The position numbers were made by a program, and so were the translations under genes. Positions 57,330 through 64,000 of a stretch of DNA of 64,000 bases are shown here, in pieces. Within the stretch, counting starts at the first letter, position 1; every line of letters starts with the position of its first letter. The notes under the pieces are model-generated. The model saw only the letters and a list, made by a program, of their open reading frames with translations. It was not told the DNA's origin and did no database searches. Origin of the DNA: Sciurus carolinensis (Eukaryota > Chordata > Mammalia > Rodentia > Sciuridae). The stretch lies in the NCBI RefSeq assembly GCF_902686445.1, contig NC_062222.1, positions 131,013,035 through 131,077,034 of the forward strand, read 5' to 3'.

Positions 57330-57420
57330 CAGAATTCTGGTCCCAAGTTGAAAGCACACACCCCGGGGGCCCGGCTTTGCCACTGGCTTGCTCTATACTT
57401 TGAGTGAATCCCATCCTCTC
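57330..57420 (+). repeat. Possible MIR fragment
   Basis: 'gggcccggctttgccactgg', 'cttgctctatactttgagtg', 'aatcccatcctctctctgcc' resembles 'cctggctctgccacttactagctgtgtgacc..gggcaa..ctctctg'. Confidence 0.4.
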
Positions 57421-57569
57421 TCTGCCAGGTTCCCTTTGATTTCTAACAACCACAGGAGCTACTGGGTGCACACACACACTGGGCCTGGGGAGCAAACCTC
57501 CATCTGGGCTTTACTACCTGTGGCACCTACTGACAGGTTTCACCGTACTGGTTCTCCCCACACCCCATG

Positions 57570-57710
57570 TGATGGGCCACTTGTCATTCCCATTTTTCAG
57601 AAGAAGAAACAGAAGCACAGAGAAGTAAAATAACTAGTTTGAGATCAAGAAAGTTGAAACTTCCAAATTCAAAATCAGGGAAGGTGGCCCCAGAGCTCAT
57701 ACTCTCTTGT
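57570..57710 (-). repeat. MIR fragment
   Basis: 'cattcccatttttcagaaga', 'agaaacagaagcacagagaa', 'gtaaaataactagtttgaga' is antisense MIR. Confidence 0.6.
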
Positions 57711-58532
57711 GCACAAATGCTGCGTTTGAATTGAAGGCTCCTCTAGCCCCATTTTGCAGTGACCAAGTTGAGTTTCAGACATTCTTCAAGGCCCTGGACA
57801 AGTGGCAGATCCAGGACTTGCACCCAAGACCTTCTGACATTAGCAATGCTCTCCTGAACTCTGTGGGGGAAGATGTCATGGCCAGAGATACTGCCCAACT
57901 GGGAGTCCAGTGACCCCTTGGCTTCTGGCCTCTCATCTTCCAGTTGACCTCTTCCTGACTGGGTTTATCTTGTTCCAGCAGCTTCCCCTCCTCCCCAACA
58001 CTGGAGCTGTCTAAGGAGGAGAGAGTCTACAGGTGAGAGCACAGATGTGTCCATTTTAGATTTATGAGATGCTGGATCAAGTCCCCAAAGAAGCAGATTA
58101 ATCATAAGAAGTTATTTTCCTTTTAATTAAAAAAAATATTATCAACAGTGGCTCTGGCCCTGCTGATTCTCAGAGCAGACAGTGAGGCTAAGCGTAGAGA
58201 GTGAGCAATATTAATTTCCCCCACTAATTTACAGATAATATCCCTCAAGTGCGCCAACAGCACGCAAGTCTTTTTGAACACCAGGTCATCCTTTGCCACA
58301 GGCACTGTCTGAGCTTCCCGGGTTTTTCCGTTCACTTGGGAGACATCTTTAAGAAAGAGAACATGCAGCATGCAGAGCAAGGGAAGCTACTAGATACCAG
58401 CATCCTCGTCAGGAACAACACTTCTCTGGGAAGCTGGATGAAGGGAAGTACTTCCAGCTAAGAGCTGATAGACCACATATTTCACAGAAAAAGATCTGAG
58501 ATTCCAGATTCCATTGTGGCTTTATGTGATCA
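57711..58532. other. Unclassified stretch
   Basis: Frames at 57707-57913 (plus), 58123-58380 (minus) and 58249-58461 (plus) lack recognisable content. Confidence 0.4.
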
Positions 58533-58913
58533 TGGTTTATGAGCAAAATTAAGCTCCTCCACAAATCATATGTTGAAGTCCTAACCCCCAGTACCTAGGA
58601 ATGCTACTGTATTTGGAGATAAGGCATTTAAAGAGGTAGTTATCTTAAAGTAAAGCCAGTAGGGTGGGTCCTATCCTAATATGACCAGAGTCCTCAGTGG
58701 AGAAGGACATCAGGACAGAGCTGCACACAGAGAAGGGCACCCCAGGCACAAGAAGATGACAGCCATTAACTAGCCAAGGAGAGAGGGCTTAAGAGAAACC
58801 GACCTTGCTGATACCTCGATCTTAAACTCAGGAACGGTGAGAAAATAATTCTCTGTTGCTTAAACCACCCTGTCTGTGATAAGTTTTTGTCAGCTCTCAA
58901 AAACTAATGCGTG
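58533..58913 (+). repeat. MLT1-type MaLR LTR
   Basis: 'tatgttgaagtcctaacccc', 'cagtacctaggaatgctact', 'gtatttggagataaggcatt', 'taaagaggtagttatcttaa', 'gaaaataattctctgttgct', 'taaaccaccctgtctgtgat', 'aaaactaatgc'. The best-preserved MLT1 of the window. A SINE lies directly at its 3' end. Confidence 0.9.
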
Positions 58914-59127
58914 TGCCAGGCACGGTAGCACACAACTATAATCCCAGTGGCTCAGGAGGCTGAGGCAGGAGGATCACATGTTCAAAACCAGCCTCAGCAA
59001 TTTAGCAGGGCCCTAAGCAACTCAGAGAGACCCTGTCTCTAAACAAAAAACACAAAAAAGGGCTGGGGATGAGACTCAGTGGTTAAGCGCCTTTGAGTTC
59101 GATCCCAAGTACCACCACCCACCCCTA
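58914..59127 (+). repeat. B1-dID composite SINE
   Basis: 'caggcacggtagcacacaac', 'tataatcccagtggctcagg', 'aggctgaggcaggaggatca' (B1 part) then 'gggctggggatgagactcag', 'tggttaagcgcctttgagtt', 'cgatcccaagtaccacc' (ID part). Flanks aactaatgcgtg (58902-58913) and aagaaatgcatg (59128-59139) look like a target duplication with three mismatches. The B-box-like gttcgatccc is intact. Confidence 0.9.
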
Positions 59128-60799
59128 AAGAAATGCATGGGAGCAGACTTCTCTCATTCCCAGTCTTCGCATCTATGAAATATGAAGACTAAGAGAAAGG
59201 ATCTCCACAGACCCTGCTGACTTTGTTTTCCTTAGATGGGTTAGAGTGGTTATGAAGCGTGTCATCCTCTGACACCTAATCCAGAATGAGAAATAAAGAC
59301 GAATATTTTCTGAACTTCAGAGCAAGACCATGTTAGTAAAAGAGCAGCCATTGTCCTCCATTTGCCCAGCAGACTCAGAAGCCCACCCAACCTCAGGAGC
59401 AACACCTCACTGAAGCTATTCTTGACCTCTTCTCATGTTCTTTCCCTCTGCCTTCTCCTCTGGCTGCCCAAGCTTGTCAAGTAAACTGTCTTTGTAGCTC
59501 ATGGCCCACCAAACTCATAACACTGTATTTGTATTTCCTGTTACCTTTGCTAGATGGATGTCATTAGTAGTCAAAAATAATAATTTTAATATCTCGCTAT
59601 CTTATTCAGCATGAATTTGCCCTTTCTCTCATTGAAAGTTACAGTCTGCTTTCCAAACTTTTGAATCTAGGTTGTTCTTATGAATTGTTCAACCCCACAG
59701 AATGCAGCAGAGGTGATTCATGCCAACTCAAAGTCCTTGTCTCAACAGTGTTGTACGGATTCTCTTGTTCTTTTAGACTCTTCCTCTTCTATGAAAATAA
59801 GACAACTCTATCCTGTCATTGAATAAAAGATCACATGGAGGAGAGCCCAGATCTCTCAACCCAGGTTATTCTAGTCTATTCTAAAGTTAACCAACACCAA
59901 GACAAATGAGAGAGGACAGCCAAGATCAGACCACTAATAAATAAAGTTGACCATTGACCCAGAAGTGTGTACAACTGAGATGAGAAGAACCCTCAGAGGC
60001 CAACATGAATCACCAACATACAGTCATTGTTTTTAAACCAAAAGTTTTTAGGTGGCCTGTTACACAGTACAGATGGGCTGGTAAGTCACTTTTCTTTATT
60101 TCTGCTAGAAAGTCAACACCTTACGAACAGGAAGCTTGGCTTGTACTGTGTGTAAAATAAGTGAAGGAAAAAAAATCCATTATATTTATATAATTGTTCT
60201 TTACATATATTGGGCTATTCCCAAATGGTTCATGGCAGATATTTTCCAGATTGGATACAACAGTATTTCCCATCTCACATGTTTTTCTGCAATGTGACTT
60301 TCCCAAAGTCCAACTGAAGGCAGAGTCTATTTGTCCAACACCTTAAATCCAAGTGGGCCCTTTAAATGTTTTGAACAACAAAACACAGCAGAAGCGAGGT
60401 TGTGCCAGAGCTGAGCAGTCTTAACTTGACTGTGTGTTACTTCTTGAAAGGCAAGTTGCAATGGAAAGAAATACAGCCATGCTTCAATAAGCCCAAGTCA
60501 TGTACAGAAGTCCTAGATCATGAAACACTGCCGAAAAGAGAGAGATACACAAAGGAGTGATAACCAGCCAGATATGGGAGTGAGGTGCCATTTTGGAAAT
60601 GAAACCCCCATCCTTAACTGTGCAGGCTGGAGCTCTGTGAAGCCAGGATGACTTGACCAATCTAGTTCTTTCCAACACCCTGACTGACAAAACTGTAAGC
60701 AACATAAATGGTTTCTTTGAGCCACTAAATTTTGTGATTGTTTACCATGCCACAATAATTGACATTTCTATGGCATGTTGCCATAGAAAACTTTGCTCT
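59128..60799. other. Unclassified stretch, no gene seen
   Basis: Overlapping minus-strand frames at 60484-60755 have no recognisable content. No repeat family recognised. Confidence 0.45.
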
Positions 60800-60914
60800 A
60801 GATTGGGTAAATGTGGATTCATATTGTGCCTTGACTCGTGACAATGTGTTGGTGGGAAGCTCATTTATATGTTCTATTTCTTAGTGTTCTCATCTATATG
60901 GTAAAGATGCATTT
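60800..60914 (+). repeat. MIR fragment
   Basis: 'gattcatattgtgccttgac', 'tcgtgacaatgtgttggtgg', 'ttctatttcttagtgttctc', 'atctatatggtaaagatg' follows the MIR core. Confidence 0.5.
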
Positions 60915-61270
60915 AATCATTCAATAAACTCTGCTGAGAGCTTGGAGGTAGCATGTTGAATAAACCTCCATCTGTCTTCAGGGAATTTACAGTCAGTTTG
61001 AAGAAGCAAGGCAAGAGGCCAGAGATTCACAGAGCAGGGCTATCTGTTCTCCTGTAACATGAAGTACAATAAATTCTGAAGTACATAGGAGAGGTGGGGA
61101 AAGTATTGGATTCGCTCTTGGGGCTGGAAGGGGAAATGATAGATGAAGCAGAATTCTGACTGGGACCAGCAATGAAGAGAGTTAACCAAGAGAAAGAGGA
61201 CACTGAAGAAGAGGGAGCAGCGTGTTTAAGAGCCAGAGCTAGGAGAAGGCACAGGGCCTTAGGGAAGAAA
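60915..61270 (+). repeat. L2 fragment
   Basis: 'atcattcaataaactctgct', 'tgttgaataaacctccatct', 'gtcttcagggaatttacagt', and near the end 'gagaaggcacagggcctta' resemble the L2 3' region. Confidence 0.5.
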
Positions 61271-61573
61271 TACCTGGCTGGATTGGGAGTTGGAGTGAGT
61301 GTACAGGTAGTATATATACCCACTTTTAATCCATTATCACAGATTCGACCAATCTAGGAGACCCTAAAATGAACTTCTCAGAAATGAATGGTGTGGTCAT
61401 TTTTAACTTTTAGGAAGGACACGACTTGATGAATGTACCGTGAAAAAGTATTATTTTAAGCATTGCTGGAAAACAACAAAAAAGTCAGATACTAGAAAGG
61501 AGGATGCTTTTACAATTCAGCAAAGTTTTGGGGGAAGCAGTAGAGAATATATGTGATTAAGAAATACAAAGTT
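61271..61573. other. Unclassified stretch
   Basis: Nothing recognised. The following SINE begins after its left target duplication. Confidence 0.4.
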
Positions 61574-61816
61574 GATCTTGTTTTGTTTTATCTATTTACT
61601 TATTTATTTATTTATTTTGATACTGGGGATTGAACCCTCCAGGGTGCTACCACCAAGCTACCTTCCCCCTCCTTTTTATTTTTATTTTTATTTTTATTTT
61701 AACTTAGGTCTTCCTAAGTTGTTGAGGCTGGCCTCAAACTTGGGATCCACTGGCTCAGTCTCCCAAGTTGCTGGGACTACAAGAGTGTGCTATGCTCCCA
61801 GATCTTGTTCTGTTTT
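61574..61816 (-). repeat. B1-dID composite SINE with 16-bp target-site duplication
   Basis: gatcttgttttgtttt (61574-61589) and gatcttgttctgtttt (61801-61816) flank the element. Plus strand: a tttatttattta tail, 'gatactggggattgaaccct' (reversed ID part), a (tttttat)n spacer, 'ggctggcctcaaacttggga', 'tcagtctcccaagttgctgg' and 'gactacaagagtgtgctatg' (reversed B1 part). The 105-codon frame 61572-61889 translates this repeat. Confidence 0.95.
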
Positions 61817-63134
61817 GAATACAAAATGTGCAATTCAAGACTTTTCAAAAGAAAGAATTCAGTATGAGGTGGGAAGTGTAACTACATAAAAGAGCTGTCA
61901 GTGAGAATGGACACTACTGGGTACTCTTTCAAGCTCTATGCAAATTGCATTTGCTTCTGGATTATATCCACTTAATAAAGAGACTGAGAAATGAAAGAGT
62001 AGAGTCAGCAGGATGCAGTTAGAAGTTCCAAATGTAAGATTTGGGAATGATGCCCCAACCAAGGAGGGGAGAGGATTCCCCACACAAGCTGCTGGGGCCT
62101 GAGTTCCAGGAGGGCAGATCCTCAACCCAAGGAGCAGAAAGTCAAAGGAAGTCCTTCTCCTCTTCACTTGGAGACCTTGGTTAGGTAGGTGAAAGGGATT
62201 ATGGGCATGTCAGAGTGATGTTGGAAAAGCTCCTGGGCCCCTGTGTTGGACCAGTCTTTTAATCATTCAGGAGCAGAAAGCATCAGGAAGGGACAATGGA
62301 AGGAATTGATCTTACTGAGATCAGAAGTTGGCATGGGCAGGAGTGGGTCCTGCTGGCATAATCTTTTCTAAACATTTCAATTATTGGAATCTGGAATTTC
62401 ATTTCCAAATGGACATGAGCTTGCTTGCCGGGCCTGAAAGGGCTTCTTGCTTAGATCTGTCCTAATAAAAATGACTCAGGAATGAACTAAACTTGCCTCC
62501 ACATAATGAAGTGTTAACCTCAGATCCTCTGGAATACTTCCATTACATGAAATAAATAAAGTACAGGAAATTTCCTCTTTTCTTTGGATACTCCAAATCT
62601 ACCGACTGGTCCCAGAATAATGTAATAGGTGGCATGGTCCTAAATATTAAATAAGGAAAGTTGCTTACTGGCAAAGGAACAAGGCATAGATTGATTAAAT
62701 CACTTTTGTGGAGGAGAAGTACCTTCAATTAAGTCTGTCTTTTCATGAATGTGTGAGGAGTAAGCACACAGCAAATATTTGCAAAAATGCATTGTGCACA
62801 GAAATATGTCAAAAAAAAAAGCAAAAGTAAACTGACCTTGCAGAAAGGGACAACAGTTATGTCCCCCTTCCCATGCTTAGTTCACCCTCTGAGGACTAAA
62901 TTAGAGAAATTGCAATGGATGAGGCCATATCTAGGAGTAACTGGCTTTTAATAGCCAGGTTCCCCAGGAGATTTGGAAAGACTTAAATAGAGACTTAGAG
63001 AAACATGACTGGAATGTGATTATCCCTGTGAAAAAGTGAAACTTAGCAAGTGAAAAATGCTGCTTTTGAATAATAAATGAACCCAGAGAAGGGGCACTCA
63101 TATGAAGGTGAGAAATGGAAAGATGAGAGGGAGG
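61817..63134. other. Unclassified stretch, no gene seen
   Basis: Short minus-strand frames (61898-62167, 62543-62728, 62931-63188) have no recognisable content. Confidence 0.4.
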
Positions 63135-63320
63135 GCTGACGTTGATGAAGCGTCTGTTATATGCTAAGCCTTCAGTACAGTCACACAACGACTCACTGGG
63201 GCGGGTGATATTGTTCTCATTCCATAGGAAGCAGACGTTTTGGTAGTTTGAGATACTAGCCTAAGAGCACACATCTAGTAATCAGCAGAATCTGTATTTC
63301 AACCCAAATGACACAAAATA
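63135..63320 (-). repeat. MIR element
   Basis: 'gatgaagcgtctgttatatg', 'ctaagccttcagtacagtca', 'ggtgatattgttctcattcc', 'ataggaagcagacgttttgg', 'ctaagagcacacatctagta', 'tgtatttcaacccaaatg' is a nearly complete antisense MIR. Confidence 0.75.
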
Positions 63321-64000
63321 AGAGCTGGACTGGGAGGAAAAAAATATACCTGGATGAAAATATCTGAGAATTATTTGTCCATGACAGGACTTCCCCTAGA
63401 ATGGAAAAGAAAGAAGAATGCTTCAATATTTATCCTTTGAAGACATTGACTGTGATCATCATCTCGGTATTATTGTTGGATTCCATCATTACTCACCAAA
63501 TGACATTCTGAATATCATTTGGGTTCTCAGGTAGACTAGTCAGCAGTGAAGGAACTGACTGCCCAGTGAGAATGAATGCAGCAGACACACCTGAAGATGA
63601 CTCCACAGGATTCAAGTCCTGTGTGCCTACTGCCCTTGGGTGCAGGTAGAGCCTGTGACTGCCTGCAAGGTGATGGATGTCCTCCTTGTGATTAACTTTG
63701 TTACATGAGAAAGATTTCCCTGGTGACCTTGAAGAAGTCATAGGTCACATTGTGAACCACCTCTGGAGAGGATCAGGTGGCAGGGAACTGCAGACAGTCC
63801 GCAGGAGCCAAGGGCAGCCTCTGACAGGTGGACAGTGAGAATCTGAGGTCTTCAGCCAGACAGTTTCAAAGTCATGCATTCTGCACCACCTATGTGAGCT
63901 TGGAAGCTGATCTTTCCCTGACCAAGCCTCCAGAAGAAAACTGATGGGCTGGTGCACTAATTGTAACCTGATGAGATGAGGGAACAGAGGACCCAACAGA
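63321..64000. other. Unclassified stretch, no gene seen
   Basis: Two minus-strand frames of about 82 codons (63493-63741, 63745-63996) without recognisable content. Confidence 0.4.

Noticed and set aside
57051..57495. Pile of 116-128 codon frames on both strands
   Set aside because: They occupy the same DNA in several frames, so at most one could be real, and none shows a domain.

Overview
The window is non-coding mammalian DNA, most likely from a squirrel-family rodent (marmot, ground squirrel or relative). It has an AT-rich background with long mono- and dinucleotide runs and many degraded eutherian repeats (MIR, L2, MLT1-type and MLT2-type LTRs, MER5-type DNA transposons). It also carries an ID element and five SINEs in which a B1-like (7SL-derived) left part is fused to an ID-like tRNA-derived part. 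That composite, together with the 3' ends of the L1 copies, is what points to Sciuridae. The assignment rests on remembered family features, not on a search.

I can support no protein-coding gene. The longest open frame is 194 codons (31989-32573). It has no recognisable domain and a length expected by chance in 64 kb. The many other 60-140 codon frames are scattered, overlap on both strands and often lie inside repeats. Two segments look weakly gene-derived. One is a broken minus-strand reading at about 17.47-18.43 kb, which may be a decayed pseudogene. The other is a minus-strand segment at 44.06-44.91 kb with a poly(A)-like tail, a polyadenylation signal and an open stretch bounded by splice-like signals. 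The window could be intergenic or intronic.

Layout. 0-10 kb: an AT palindrome, one ID element, L2/MIR/MER5 relics, a 26-bp-stem hairpin at 4.7 kb and a Tigger/MER2-like transposon at 6.8-7.3 kb. 10-24 kb: microsatellites, an MLT2-type LTR, a pair of MLT1-type LTRs, a rodent-type MaLR LTR and the possible pseudogene. 24-31 kb: the most layered part. A class-II-type solo LTR sits inside an L1 3' end (24.8-26.2 kb), a class-I-type solo LTR sits inside an MLT1 element (29.4-30.4 kb), and a short L1 insertion carries telomere-like repeats (30.4-30.8 kb). 31-40 kb: mostly unclassified sequence, a small CpG-richer pocket near 33.4 kb and a degenerate CA-rich tract near 35.9 kb. 40-64 kb: SINEs, four further 5'-truncated L1 ends, MLT1, MLT2-type and MaLR LTRs, and MIR/L2 relics.

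The features do not form a pathway. The readable history is one of successive retrotransposon insertions, several dated relative to each other by nesting and confirmed by target-site duplications visible in the sequence. The best candidates for something undescribed are the 4.7 kb hairpin, the two nested solo LTRs and the two weak gene-derived segments.
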